DNA of 64,000 nucleotides from Pseudomonas matsuisoli (GTDB taxonomy: Bacteria; Pseudomonadota; Gammaproteobacteria; Pseudomonadales; Pseudomonadaceae), in contig NZ_BMPO01000003.1 in assembly GCF_014647635.1 (NCBI RefSeq), forward strand, positions 434,001-498,000, read 5' to 3'. The notes under the pieces were generated by a model. That model was given only the letters and a program-made list of their open reading frames with translations, did not search any database and had not been told where the DNA came from. The translations under genes were made by a program, and so were the position numbers. Below are positions 25,903 through 34,762 of this stretch, in pieces. Numbering within the stretch: position 1 is the first letter of the stretch; each line of letters begins with the position of its first letter.

Positions 25903-27318
25903 ATGAGTTCATCCACCGAAACCGGGTACGCCCGCTTCGCTCTGCGCTGCTCGAATTGGGCAGAACGATGGTTCCCCGATTCCTGGGTCTTCGCCGTGGC
26001 CGCCGTGATGATCGTCACGCTGGCGGTCCTTTCCATGGGCGCCGCGCCCACCGATGCCGCCAAGGCCTTCGGTGATGGCTTCTGGAGCCTGATCCCCTTC
26101 ACCATGCAGATGGCGTTCGTGGTCATTGGCGGCTACGTCGTGGCGAGCTCCGGACCCGCAGCCAGGTTGATCGATCTGCTGGCCAAGGTGCCGAAGAATG
26201 GCCGCTCCGCCGTGGCCTGGGTTGCCACGATTTCGATGCTCGCGTCCCTGCTCAATTGGGGCCTATCACTGGTCTTCGGCGGCTTACTCGTCCGCGCCCT
26301 CGCCCGCCGTACCGACATCACCATGGACTATCGCGCGGCCGGCGCCGCCGCGTATCTCGGCCTGGGCGCTGTTTGGGCGCTGGGTATCTCCTCGTCTGCC
26401 GCGCAGCTGCAAGCCAACCCAGGCAGCCTGCCGTCATCGATCTTGGAAATTACCGGCGTCATCCCGTTTACCGAGACGATCTTCCTTTGGCAGTCCGGCG
26501 TCATGCTGCTGGTGCTGCTGGTCATTTCCGTGGTCGTGGCCTATCTCACCGCACCGAGCGCCGACAGTGCGCGCACGGCGAAGGATTGCCAAGTGGACGT
26601 CAGCTTCATCGCCCCTGAGCGCCCGAAGCAAAGCCGCCCCGGCGAATGGCTCGAATACAGCCCTATCCTGATCATCCTGTTGGCGCTCCTCGCTGCGGGC
26701 TGGCTCATCCACGAGTTCAGCACCAAGCCGGCCATCCTCGCGATCTCCGGCCTGAATACCTACAACTTCCTGTTCCTCATGGTCGGCGCCCTGCTCCACT
26801 GGCGCCCACGCTACTTTCTCGATGCCGTTGCGCGCGCGGTACCGACCACCACTGGCGTGCTCATACAATTTCCCCTGTATGGCTCGATCGCGGCGCTGAT
26901 GACACAAGTGAATGGCGGCAATGGTGAAACCCTCGCGCATGTCATCTCGCAGTTCTTCACCAGCCTCGCCTCACATGACACGTACGCCGTCCTGATGGGC
27001 GTCTATTCAGCGGTACTCGGCTTCTTCATCCCGTCGGGCGGCGGCAAATGGATCATCGAGGCGCCGTACGTCATGCAAGTCGCCAATGACTTGCAGTACC
27101 ACCTGGGTTGGTCGGTGCAGATCTATAACGCCGCTGAAGCATTGCCAAACCTGATCAACCCCTTCTACATGCTGCCGCTCTTAGGCGTGCTGGGTTTGAA
27201 GGCACGCGACCTGATCGGCTTCACCTTCGTACAGCTGATCGTGCATGCGCCGATCGTGTTGTTCCTGCTATGGGCACTCGGCACGACGCTGGCCTACATC
27301 CCGCCGATGATGCCTTGA
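25903..27318 (+). CDS. atoE: AtoE-type short-chain fatty acid transporter (TIGR00366)
   Basis: A 471-residue membrane protein with roughly twelve hydrophobic segments, a match to the TIGR00366/AtoE family: NWAERWFPDSWVFAV at the start, LLNWGLSLVFGGLLVRALARR, FFIPSGGGKWIIEAPYV and AEALPNLINPFYMLPLLG. Members import acetoacetate or short-chain acids. Its position after the CoA-transferase and thiolase genes fits substrate uptake. AGGAGC precedes the ATG. It is followed by a clean 10-bp hairpin that probably ends the operon. Confidence 0.88.
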   Translation: MSSSTETGYARFALRCSNWAERWFPDSWVFAVAAVMIVTLAVLSMGAAPTDAAKAFGDGFWSLIPFTMQMAFVVIGGYVVASSGPAARLIDLLAKVPKNGRSAVAWVATISMLASLLNWGLSLVFGGLLVRALARRTDITMDYRAAGAAAYLGLGAVWALGISSSAAQLQANPGSLPSSILEITGVIPFTETIFLWQSGVMLLVLLVISVVVAYLTAPSADSARTAKDCQVDVSFIAPERPKQSRPGEWLEYSPILIILLALLAAGWLIHEFSTKPAILAISGLNTYNFLFLMVGALLHWRPRYFLDAVARAVPTTTGVLIQFPLYGSIAALMTQVNGGNGETLAHVISQFFTSLASHDTYAVLMGVYSAVLGFFIPSGGGKWIIEAPYVMQVANDLQYHLGWSVQIYNAAEALPNLINPFYMLPLLGVLGLKARDLIGFTFVQLIVHAPIVLFLLWALGTTLAYIPPMMP

Positions 27319-27327
27319 TATCCATAG

Positions 27328-27353
27328 GGTGGAATCCCGCAACGGATTCCACC
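27328..27353. terminator. Hairpin after atoE
   Basis: GGTGGAATCC (27328-27337) and GGATTCCACC (27344-27353) form a perfect 10-bp stem with a 6-nt loop, 9 bp after the stop. No T-run is present. A related GGCGGAATCCC motif follows at about 27397, so it may be part of a small repeat family. Confidence 0.55.
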
Positions 27354-27533
27354 GCGGCCGTCGCTTAAACCTTTATCGGAAGGTAGACGCGGTGAACGGC
27401 GGAATCCCTCACGGGGTTCTGCCGCTCTTCTCCGGGCTTGCTCAGGGCAAGAGCAGCGCGCCCAACAGGTAAGAAGAAACGATTCACTTGACGGTATGGT
27501 CAAGATCTACTTGTTCACTCAGTGGAGTCTTCC

Positions 27534-28370
27534 ATGCCGCAAGCACCCCTTCTCACGCTCAACGACGGCGTCCGCATTCCTCAGCTCGGCCTTGGCGTCT
27601 GGCAGCTCTCGGACGAGCAAGCCTACACGTCTGTCAGAGCCGCGTTCGACGCCGGCTATCGGCACATCGATACGGCGATGATCTACGAGAACGAAAAAGG
27701 CGTTGGCCGCGCGATCGCGGATAGCGGCTTGTCGCGCGATGAAATTTTCATCACGACCAAATTGTGGAACGCCGACCAAGGCTACGATTCCACCCTGCGC
27801 GCTTTCGACGAAAGCATGAAAAAGCTGGGCCTTGAAACCCTCGATCTTTACCTCATCCACTGGGCGTTACCAAAGAAAAACGCGTACGTAGAGACCTGGA
27901 AGGCGTTCGTGCAGCTGAAGGAGGAAGGCCGCATTCGCTCCATAGGCGTGTCCAACTTCAACGCCGATCACCTGGAACGCATCATCGCCGAGACCGGTGT
28001 AACGCCGTCGGTGAACCAGATCGAACTGCATCCAGACTTTCCGCAGAACGAGCTGGTCGCGTTCTGCAATGACAAGAAAATTGCCATCGAATCCTGGAGT
28101 CCACTAGGCCAAGGCGGCAAGCTGCTGGACGATCCGACGCTGAAGCAGATCGCAGCCAAATACGACAAGACGCCAGCCCAGATCATCATCCGCTGGCATC
28201 TCCAGCAGGGTCACATCGTGATTCCACGTTCGAAGAATCCAGAGCGCATCGCGACCAACATCGACGTGTTCGGCTTTGAACTCGACAAGCTGGATCTGAA
28301 AGGCATCGCCGAAATTCCTAACAGCGGCCGCCTCGGTCCGGATCCTGCGACCATGGATATGGGCGCGTAG
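27534..28370 (+). CDS. Aldo/keto reductase
   Basis: A 278-residue TIM-barrel reductase of the AKR5/DkgB-like group. The catalytic tetrad is visible: Asp in GYRHIDTA, Tyr in AMIYENEKG, Lys in TTKLWNADQG and His in YLIHWALP. IGVSNFNADHLERI and IPRSKNPERI (NADPH phosphate-binding) follow. The ATG at 27534 has GGAG at the right distance; an upstream GTG at 27522 lies in the ribosome site itself. It reduces aldehydes or keto-sugars with NADPH. It is separated from atoE by 215 bp and a hairpin, so probably has its own promoter. Confidence 0.9.
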   Translation: MPQAPLLTLNDGVRIPQLGLGVWQLSDEQAYTSVRAAFDAGYRHIDTAMIYENEKGVGRAIADSGLSRDEIFITTKLWNADQGYDSTLRAFDESMKKLGLETLDLYLIHWALPKKNAYVETWKAFVQLKEEGRIRSIGVSNFNADHLERIIAETGVTPSVNQIELHPDFPQNELVAFCNDKKIAIESWSPLGQGGKLLDDPTLKQIAAKYDKTPAQIIIRWHLQQGHIVIPRSKNPERIATNIDVFGFELDKLDLKGIAEIPNSGRLGPDPATMDMGA

Positions 28371-28378
28371 GGAGCACT

Positions 28379-28405
28379 GCGTGCCTTGCGCATAGCAGGG
28401 CACGC
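28379..28405. terminator. Hairpin after the aldo/keto reductase gene
   Basis: GCGTGCCTTGC (28379-28389) pairs with GCAGGGCACGC (28395-28405) over 11 bp with one G-U pair and a 5-nt loop, 8 bp after the stop. There is no T-run. Confidence 0.5.
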
Positions 28406-28520
28406 TCGATTGCACGCGCGGAATCCGCCTATACGGTTACCCCGGTCTTCAACGAGCGCCTACGGGCACTTTACTCACTCCGCTCCGCTCTGATGCTCAT
28501 CGCCCCAGAAGACCTAAACC

Positions 28521-29084
28521 ATGCAAATCACGCTTGTCCGCCACGGCAAACCAGAGCACGACGCCAAGACCTGGTGCACGCCCCTGGATATGAAAACCTT
28601 CGTCGAGCGCTACAACAAGGCAGACGTTTTGCCCTGTGAGATCGGTCAGGAGCTGGCTGAAGCTAGCGCCGGAGCCGCGGTGGTCATTACCAGCTCGCTA
28701 TCGCGCTGTATTCAGTCGGCGGAATGCTTGCCCGGCATACAGGCGTGCGGAAGCGACAAGGTTTTTGCCGAAGCGCATTTGCCCTACGTCGAATGGCGTT
28801 GGCCCAAGCTACCGCCAAAGGCATGGCGGATTCTTTTTCGCAGCGCCTGGTTCCTTGGTTTTTCTGCCAACACCGAATCCATCGCGCGCTCCAATGTCCG
28901 AGCGAAGGCGGCGGCGGACAAATTGATCGAAATGGCCCGGGCGAATGGCTCGGTACTGCTGATGGGCCACGGCATCATGAACATCTTGATCGCCTGGCAT
29001 TTGCGCAAGCGTGGCTGGAAAGGACCGCGTATGTTGATCCTGCGGGACTACTGGCATGCGAGCGTCTACCGTAAGGGCAGTTAA
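28521..29084 (+). CDS. Histidine phosphatase family protein
   Basis: A 187-residue protein of the phosphoglycerate-mutase-like superfamily. The phospho-accepting histidine is in LVRHGKPEH near residue 8, ITSSLSRCIQSAE carries the second arginine region, and LLMGHGIMN holds the second catalytic histidine. A Trp- and Arg-rich stretch (VEWRWPKLPPKAWRILFRSAWFLG in blocks) in the middle may lie at the membrane. The substrate is unknown. It is a monocistronic gene followed by tandem repeats. Confidence 0.8.
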   Translation: MQITLVRHGKPEHDAKTWCTPLDMKTFVERYNKADVLPCEIGQELAEASAGAAVVITSSLSRCIQSAECLPGIQACGSDKVFAEAHLPYVEWRWPKLPPKAWRILFRSAWFLGFSANTESIARSNVRAKAAADKLIEMARANGSVLLMGHGIMNILIAWHLRKRGWKGPRMLILRDYWHASVYRKGS

Positions 29085-29105
29085 CTTGCATACGACACGT
29101 GACTC

Positions 29106-29338
29106 GTAGTGCGGGTGACAACCCACATGCCCGGCCTGTAAACCTTGCACAATAGCCGCGGGTTCCACCCGCCCTACCAAGCAATTCCCAAACCACGCAG
29201 GATTCCGTAGCGCGGGTGACAACCCGCATGCCCGGCCAGTAACTCCTGCACAAAAGCCGCGGGTTCCACCCGCCCTACCAGGCAATTCCCAAACCACGCA
29301 GGACTCCGTAGCGCGGGTGACAACCCGCATGCCCAGTC
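29106..29338. repeat. 101-bp tandem REP array, 2.3 copies
   Basis: The block starting GTAGCGCGGGTGACAACCC recurs at 29106, 29207 and 29308 with a constant 101-bp period. Each full unit pairs a GCGGGTGACAACCCGC palindrome with the oppositely oriented CGCGGGTTCCACCCGCCC, the layout of a REP doublet. The copies differ by a few substitutions. It fills most of the 286-bp gap between the phosphatase gene and hutI. Confidence 0.85.
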
Positions 29339-29370
29339 AGATGACCTGAAAAAAGTGTCGAGCGATCGAC

Positions 29371-30579
29371 CTATTCATGTGTCATCTCCTCTCCGTGACG
29401 AACGATACGCTTGGGCACGTCGCCGCCCAGCCAGTACGCCAACTCCGCTGGACGGGCAATGTCCCACGCGACGAAATCGGCCACTTTCCCTGCCTCCAAG
29501 GTCCCGTGACTCTCTTGCAGACCGAGGGCGCGAGCTGCATTGACGGTAACGCCTGCGAGGGCTTCCTCTGGCGTCAAGCGAAACAAGGTGCAGGCCATGT
29601 TGAGCATCAGGCGCAGGGAAAGCACAGGCGACGTCCCGGGATTGAGATCGCTCGCCACGGCCATCGGCACGCCATGCACCCGCAATAACGCAACGGGCGG
29701 CACTTGCGTTTCCCGCAGCAGGTAGAACGCGCCGGGCAGCAGCACCGCCACCGTTCCTGCCCTCGCCATTGCGACCACGTCCGCTTCGGTGAGGTATTCC
29801 AAGTGGTCGGCGGAAAGCGCGCCATACCGAGCAGACAAGCTCGCCCCACCCTGGGCGGACAACTGCTCGGCATGCAGTTTTACCGGCAACCCCAATGCTT
29901 TCGCGGAGTCGAACACCCGTGCGACCTGCCCGGTGGAAAACGCGATGTTCTCGCAAAACGCATCGACTGCATCCACCAGCCCTTCAGCGGCGAGCGCAGG
30001 CAAGATGTCTCGGCACACCACGTCGATGTAGTCATCCGGGCGGCCAGCGTATTCTGGTGGGACCGCATGCGCGGCAAGGCACGTCGTGCGTACCGTGACC
30101 GGCAAGGCGTCGCCAAGGCGCCGCGCCACGCGCAGCATCTTTGCTTCACTTAGCGTATCCAGACCGTAGCCCGACTTGATTTCCAGTGTGGTCACGCCTT
30201 CACGAAGGAGGTTGATAAGGCGCTTTCGCGCACCTTCGAACAAGCATTCCTCACTCGCGTCGCGGGTGGCGCGGACGGTGCTGGCGATGCCGCCACCGGC
30301 TTTGGCAATGTCGCTGTAGCTGACACCTTGCAAGCGTTGCTCGAACTCTCTGCTGCGATCGCCGCCAAACACGGCGTGGGTGTGGCAATCGATGAGGCCC
30401 GGTGTAACCCAGGCGCCGGCAAGGTCGTGGGCTTCGTCGATAGCAAGGTCCGGTCGCTCCGCGCGCGGTCCGATCCACGCGATGCGCGCGCCCTCGGTGA
30501 TGATTGCCGCGTCTTCGATGATGGCGTAGCGGCCGCCTACCATGGTGGCCGCATGGCAGTGGTGCCATAAACGTTTCAT
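29371..30579 (-). CDS. hutI: Imidazolonepropionase
   Basis: A 402-residue amidohydrolase, third step of histidine degradation: it opens imidazolonepropionate to N-formimino-L-glutamate. Motifs are [15 protein letters not shown] (two metal histidines), [28 protein letters not shown] with a metal histidine, DHLEYL, and [11 protein letters not shown] with the metal aspartate. The start at 30579 follows AGAGGA; an extension to 30612 is rejected. It lies 74 bp after hutU on the same strand, forming a hutUI operon. The product needs HutF/HutG or a formimidoylglutamase, none of which is in the window. Confidence 0.95.
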   Translation of the reverse strand: MKRLWHHCHAATMVGGRYAIIEDAAIITEGARIAWIGPRAERPDLAIDEAHDLAGAWVTPGLIDCHTHAVFGGDRSREFEQRLQGVSYSDIAKAGGGIASTVRATRDASEECLFEGARKRLINLLREGVTTLEIKSGYGLDTLSEAKMLRVARRLGDALPVTVRTTCLAAHAVPPEYAGRPDDYIDVVCRDILPALAAEGLVDAVDAFCENIAFSTGQVARVFDSAKALGLPVKLHAEQLSAQGGASLSARYGALSADHLEYLTEADVVAMARAGTVAVLLPGAFYLLRETQVPPVALLRVHGVPMAVASDLNPGTSPVLSLRLMLNMACTLFRLTPEEALAGVTVNAARALGLQESHGTLEAGKVADFVAWDIARPAELAYWLGGDVPKRIVRHGEEMTHE

Positions 30580-30653
30580 GCAGAATCCTCTTTTTGCAAC
30601 AGACTCGGTCACCGGCCACCTGCCCGCTGAACCGGGCAGACGCGTGCGTGAGC

Positions 30654-32327
30654 CTAATCCGTGATCATCGGCAGCTTGAGACCTTGCGCCTTGGCGCAGT
30701 CGATCGCGATGTCATACCCCGCATCGGCGTGCCGCATGACGCCGGTCCCGGGATCGTTGTGCAGCACCCGCGCGATCCGTTCGGCCGCCTCATCGGTACC
30801 ATCGCAGACGATCACCATGCCGGCGTGCTGCGAGAAGCCCATACCGACGCCGCCGCCATGGTGCAGCGACACCCAGGTCGCCCCACTGGCGGTATTGAGC
30901 AGCGCATTCAGCAATGCCCAGTCAGACACGGCGTCCGAACCATCCCGCATGCCTTCGGTTTCCCGGTTGGGGCTGGCCACCGAGCCGGAATCGAGATGAT
31001 CGCGGCCAATCACGACCGGTGCCTTCAGCTCGCCACTGCGCACCATCTCGTTGAAGGCCAGCCCAAGCTTCGCCCGCTGACCCAGGCCAACCCAACAGAT
31101 GCGCGCGGGCAGCCCCTGGAAGCGAATACGTTCGCGAGCCATATCTAACCAGTTGTGCAGATGGGCGTCGTCAGGGATGAGTGCCTTGACCTTGGCGTCG
31201 GTTCGGTAGATGTCTTCGGGATCACCTGACAGGGCCGCCCAGCGGAACGGGCCGATTCCCCGGCAGAACAGGGGGCGGATGTAGGCAGGTACGAAGCCGG
31301 GAAAGTCGAACGCGTCCGTGACGCCCTCTTCTTTCGCCATCTGCCGGATGTTGTTGCCGTAGTCGAAGGTCGGCACGCCCATGCGTGTGAAAGCAAGCAT
31401 GGCTTCCACATGGCGCGCCATGGATTGTTTGGCTGCCTTGACCACTGCAGCGGGTTCGGATTTGCTGCGGGCGCGGTAGTCGTCCCAGGTCCAGCCACTC
31501 GGCAAATAGCCGTTGAGCGGATCATGCGCACTGGTCTGGTCGGTCACCATGTCTGGGCGGACGCCGCGTTCGACCAATTCCGGCAGGAGGTCCGCGGCAT
31601 TGCCGTGCAGTGCGATGGAAACCGCCCTGCCTTCGGCGGTATAGCGCGCAAGGCGGGCGAGCGCGTCGTCCAGGTCTGCGGCCTGTTCGTCGACGTAGCC
31701 GGTCTTCAAGCGGAAGTCGATACGACTCTGCTGACATTCGATGTTCAACGAACTCGCCCCCGCCAAGCTCGCCGCCAGTGGCTGCGCGCCGCCCATGCCA
31801 CCCAATCCGGCCGTGAGCACCCAACGGCCTTTGAGGTTACCGCCATAGTGCTGGCGGCCAGCTTCGACGAAGGTTTCGTAAGTGCCCTGCACGATGCCTT
31901 GGCTGCCAATGTAGATCCACGAACCCGCTGTCATCTGGCCGTACATCATCAGGCCCTTGGCATCAAGTTCGTTGAAATGCTCCCAGGTGGCCCAGTGCGG
32001 TACGAGATTGGAGTTGGCGATAAGGACACGAGGCGCGTTGGCGTGCGTCTTGAATATTCCTACGGGCTTGCCGGATTGCACCAGCAGCGTTTCGTCCGCC
32101 TCCAGAGATTTGAGCGACGCCACAATGGCATCGAAGCATTCCCAGTTGCGTGCCGCTCGGCCAATGCCGCCATACACCACCAACTCGTTGGGATTTTCTG
32201 CGACCTCAGGATCGAGGTTATTCATCAACATTCGCAGCGGTGCTTCAGTCAGCCAGCTCTTGGCTGTTAGCTCCGAACCTCGCGGTGCACGGATGACAAT
32301 GTCGCGGAAACGAGTCGGTGATGACAT
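30654..32327 (-). CDS. hutU: Urocanate hydratase
   Basis: A 557-residue urocanase, second step of histidine degradation: it hydrates urocanate to imidazolonepropionate using bound NAD+ as electrophile. Motifs are [48 protein letters not shown] (NAD+ site), [19 protein letters not shown] with the active-site cysteine region, and [18 protein letters not shown]. The ATG at 32327 follows AGGAG. A HutC-type operator and a possible sigma-54 element lie just upstream. Confidence 0.96.
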   Translation of the reverse strand: MSSPTRFRDIVIRAPRGSELTAKSWLTEAPLRMLMNNLDPEVAENPNELVVYGGIGRAARNWECFDAIVASLKSLEADETLLVQSGKPVGIFKTHANAPRVLIANSNLVPHWATWEHFNELDAKGLMMYGQMTAGSWIYIGSQGIVQGTYETFVEAGRQHYGGNLKGRWVLTAGLGGMGGAQPLAASLAGASSLNIECQQSRIDFRLKTGYVDEQAADLDDALARLARYTAEGRAVSIALHGNAADLLPELVERGVRPDMVTDQTSAHDPLNGYLPSGWTWDDYRARSKSEPAAVVKAAKQSMARHVEAMLAFTRMGVPTFDYGNNIRQMAKEEGVTDAFDFPGFVPAYIRPLFCRGIGPFRWAALSGDPEDIYRTDAKVKALIPDDAHLHNWLDMARERIRFQGLPARICWVGLGQRAKLGLAFNEMVRSGELKAPVVIGRDHLDSGSVASPNRETEGMRDGSDAVSDWALLNALLNTASGATWVSLHHGGGVGMGFSQHAGMVIVCDGTDEAAERIARVLHNDPGTGVMRHADAGYDIAIDCAKAQGLKLPMITD

Positions 32328-32356
32328 GAGCAATCTCCTGAAGGCGATCCTGTACG

Positions 32357-32374
32357 AACTTGTATGTACAAGTT
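32357..32374 (-). promoter_or_regulatory. HutC operator at the hutU promoter
   Basis: AACTTGTATGTACAAGTT has 8-bp inverted arms (AACTTGTA/TACAAGTT) around a 2-bp centre. It lies 29 bp upstream of the hutU ATG. The core TGTATGTACAA is repeated exactly upstream of hutC, and the TGTA-N2-TACA core recurs upstream of hutH and, with one mismatch, the oxygenase gene. GntR-type HutC repressors bind such sites and are released by urocanate. Confidence 0.85.
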
Positions 32375-32375
32375 A

Positions 32376-32391
32376 AGCAGAGATAGCTCCG
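32376..32391 (-). promoter_or_regulatory. Possible sigma-54 promoter of hutU
   Basis: Reading on the minus strand, GG (32390-32389) and GC (32378-32377) are exactly 10 nt apart, as in -24/-12 promoters, and sit 6 nt before the HutC core. Apart from these dinucleotides the match to the consensus is weak; support comes from the same geometry at two other hut promoters. Confidence 0.4.
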
Positions 32392-32483
32392 CCTGGATAG
32401 GGCCGGTCGCGGGGGTGACGCGTGTAGTCATGTGTAACGTGCGCCTTGTGGCGGTATGGCTAGCCGACCGCTGTGGACGCCTG

Positions 32484-32650
32484 CGCGGGTTGCACCCGCC
32501 CTACAAGAGCAAGTGCTTTATGCAGATCGTCCTTCACGTACCGGCGCTCACCGATCCGTAGGGCGGGTGTAACCCGCGGCTTTAGCTGTCCACCGGAGAC
32601 ACCTGACCAGCTGCGGATGACACCCGCGCGGGTTGCACCCGCCCTGCGGG
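32484..32650. repeat. REP palindromes upstream of hutU
   Basis: Three copies of the GCGGGTTGCACCCGCCC family occur at 32484-32503, 32558-32579 (inverted, GTAGGGCGGGTGTAACCCGC) and 32628-32650. They belong to the same family as the 29106 array, so REP clusters flank the hutUI operon on both sides. The 326-bp gap holds no gene. Confidence 0.75.
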
Positions 32651-32653
32651 AGC

Positions 32654-33952
32654 TCAAGCTTCACATAGCCGAGCGAAGAAGCGGCTGAACGCGTCTTCGC
32701 CTTCTACCGGGCAACACCCTGCCATCACGGCTATTGCCAATCCCAATGCCGAACTATGCGGAGTATGGCCACTACCGCCGTCGGCCCGCAGGTCGAGCAC
32801 CAGCGTTGGGCAGCAGAAGACCGCCAGGCGCATCACGCGCTCCCAGTCTGTCGGCAACCAGCCGCGGGCGCGCAATTCGGTCAACAGTGGTCGCCAGTAG
32901 TGTTCGGTCTTGTCGTCGAGAAACGCGGCGCGTAGTGGTGTGAGCGCCCAGTCGTGATCCACATGAATGCGGCCCTCATCGAGGCGGACATTTACTTGAT
33001 AGTGCGTCTCTACCCGATGTGGTTCGTACAGCCACAGCGGGTGCGCAAAGATGTTGTGGAACGTCGCTTTGATTTCCGCGAGAAGCGCGGGAATCTGCCG
33101 CCCCGCGAACGCGGGGTCGAAGCTGACCAATTGCGGCGTTTCGCCATCCGCCTCGTACCAGACATTCGCGTTGTGGGCGTCACCGTGGGCTGTCACCGCC
33201 CCGTGATCCGCAAGCGCTGCCGGAAGCAGACGTATTCCGGCTTCAGCGAACAGCTCGCCGAGCGTGGACGCGTAGGGAACGCCATTGACGACCCACTGCA
33301 ACGATGCCAGCCGCTCCCATTCCACCTCGACACCTGGAAAACGGAAGTGCTGCCCCACATAGAACCGAGCGACACGACCGCCAAAACCTGGGGTTGCCCC
33401 TTCCGATACCAATCGATGATGGAACAGCTGGTGGACCGGCTCGCGGCAAACCTTCTCAACTTCCGCCGGCACCAGTGAACGCAAGGCACCGGCGACGCCC
33501 TCTTCGTCGAAATGCTGCTGCGCCTCGACCACGGGCGCCATTTCGCTCCAGGCTGCGCGCGCTTCGATATCGCGGCACACGTCCGCCAGGCGGCTATCGG
33601 CGCGAAGGGCATACAGGAGGATCTGCCGCCCTGGCTCGCCACAGGCGAACAGCGGCACATCCACGCGGTAACCCGCTTCGCGCAGCAGCTCGGCGTTGTA
33701 ATACTCCTCGATGGTCTTATCCTCGCCTTCTTCGTTGTGATACTTGAAGAACAGCGTACGGCCATCAGTCAGGCTGACCCGGCCGTTGAGGGAGTTGAGG
33801 CTGTACTGGTCGCGATTGATGGCAAGGTCCGTCGCCTCGCCTCCCACCACTTCGCCAACCAGTTGCATCAATTTTGCGCGGGCGCCGTCCCAGTCACCCG
33901 CGCGGGCCAATGTTCGCGCCTGGGCAGCCAAGGGTTCGGACGATCGTGTCAT
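32654..33952 (-). CDS. APH-fold small-molecule kinase, substrate unknown
   Basis: A 432-residue protein with the aminoglycoside/choline-kinase-like fold. An N-terminal lobe has GRTLFFKYHN with a candidate ATP-binding Lys near residue 70. The C-terminal lobe has TAHGDAHNANVWYE (about 254-267; Brenner-type HxD...N motif) and LVSFDPAFAGR, the metal-binding DxxxG. Catalytic residues look complete. It is the last gene of the minus-strand operon, 27 bp after an SDR gene, and is likely to phosphorylate a hydroxyl compound handled by the neighbouring dehydrogenases. I do not recognise a characterised close relative. ATG 33952 is preferred to GTG 33961 on ribosome-site spacing. Confidence 0.65.
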   Translation of the reverse strand: MTRSSEPLAAQARTLARAGDWDGARAKLMQLVGEVVGGEATDLAINRDQYSLNSLNGRVSLTDGRTLFFKYHNEEGEDKTIEEYYNAELLREAGYRVDVPLFACGEPGRQILLYALRADSRLADVCRDIEARAAWSEMAPVVEAQQHFDEEGVAGALRSLVPAEVEKVCREPVHQLFHHRLVSEGATPGFGGRVARFYVGQHFRFPGVEVEWERLASLQWVVNGVPYASTLGELFAEAGIRLLPAALADHGAVTAHGDAHNANVWYEADGETPQLVSFDPAFAGRQIPALLAEIKATFHNIFAHPLWLYEPHRVETHYQVNVRLDEGRIHVDHDWALTPLRAAFLDDKTEHYWRPLLTELRARGWLPTDWERVMRLAVFCCPTLVLDLRADGGSGHTPHSSALGLAIAVMAGCCPVEGEDAFSRFFARLCEA

Positions 33953-33979
33953 GACATTCACTCTAAAAAAGTTCGAGGG

Positions 33980-34747
33980 TCAGATGCTGGCGAGGTAGCC
34001 ACCATCGACGTAGAGCACCTGCCCAGTGATGTAAGCCGCCGCGGGCGAGCAGAGAAAAACGACGCTGCCAGCCAGATCGCGCAGGTCACCGAAGCGACCC
34101 AGGGGAATCTTGCCGCGCATCCGCTCGCACCAGTCGGCGTCCTGATAAAAGACGTCGGTCAAGTCCGTGTGGAAATAGCCTGGGCCGATGCCGTTGACGC
34201 GCACACCCAATGGCGCCCATTCCGTCGCGAGCGCTCGGGTCATACCGGCCAGGCCGGATTTCGACGCCCCGTACGGCACCGCGCCAGGCACGCCCACTTC
34301 GCTGGTGAGCGAACAGAGATTGACGATACTGCCGCCGTTCGGCATGAGCTTCATCGCTGCCTGAGCGCAAAAGAACGCGCCCTTGAGATTGGTATCGACG
34401 ATACGGTCCCAGGTGGCTTCGTCCAGTTCGGCCGACGGCTTCACCTGTTCGATGCCTGCATTGTTGATCAGGATATCCAGCTGCCCTTCCTGCGCTTCGA
34501 TGGCTGCGAACGCTGCCGCGCGGGACGCGGAATCGGCCACGTCCATAGGGATGACCGCGCAATGGCCACCCGCACCGGCGATAGCTGCATGAACCTCGGT
34601 CAAGGCGGAGGTATCTCGCCCTGCTAACAACACCCGAGCACCCGCGCCCGCGAGCGCTTCGGCCAATGCGCGACCGATGCCCCGCGAGGCGCCCGTCACC
34701 AACGCGACGCGGCCCTGTAGGGAAAACGTGGACAGTACGTCGTTCAT
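33980..34747 (-). CDS. Short-chain dehydrogenase/reductase, gluconate-5-dehydrogenase-like
   Basis: A 255-residue classical SDR. The nucleotide site is VTGASRGIGRALAEALA, followed by NNAGI, SLTSEV with the catalytic serine, YGASKSG with Tyr and Lys, and TGQVLYVDGGYLASI at the end. GRDTSALTE after the second strand suggests NADP(H)-type recognition by Arg. The start at 34747 follows GGAGG; an in-frame ATG at 34760-34762 overlaps the stop codon of the previous gene. The nearest named relatives by feel are gluconate 5-dehydrogenases, which pair with idonate-5-dehydrogenase-like enzymes such as the one encoded next door. Confidence 0.85.
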   Translation of the reverse strand: MNDVLSTFSLQGRVALVTGASRGIGRALAEALAGAGARVLLAGRDTSALTEVHAAIAGAGGHCAVIPMDVADSASRAAAFAAIEAQEGQLDILINNAGIEQVKPSAELDEATWDRIVDTNLKGAFFCAQAAMKLMPNGGSIVNLCSLTSEVGVPGAVPYGASKSGLAGMTRALATEWAPLGVRVNGIGPGYFHTDLTDVFYQDADWCERMRGKIPLGRFGDLRDLAGSVVFLCSPAAAYITGQVLYVDGGYLASI

Positions 34748-34762
34748 GTCACCTCCGGGCAT

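Noticed and set aside
29106-29338. Possible CRISPR array
   Set aside because: The 101-bp period consists of paired REP palindromes with conserved, not unique, intervening sequence, and no cas gene is near.
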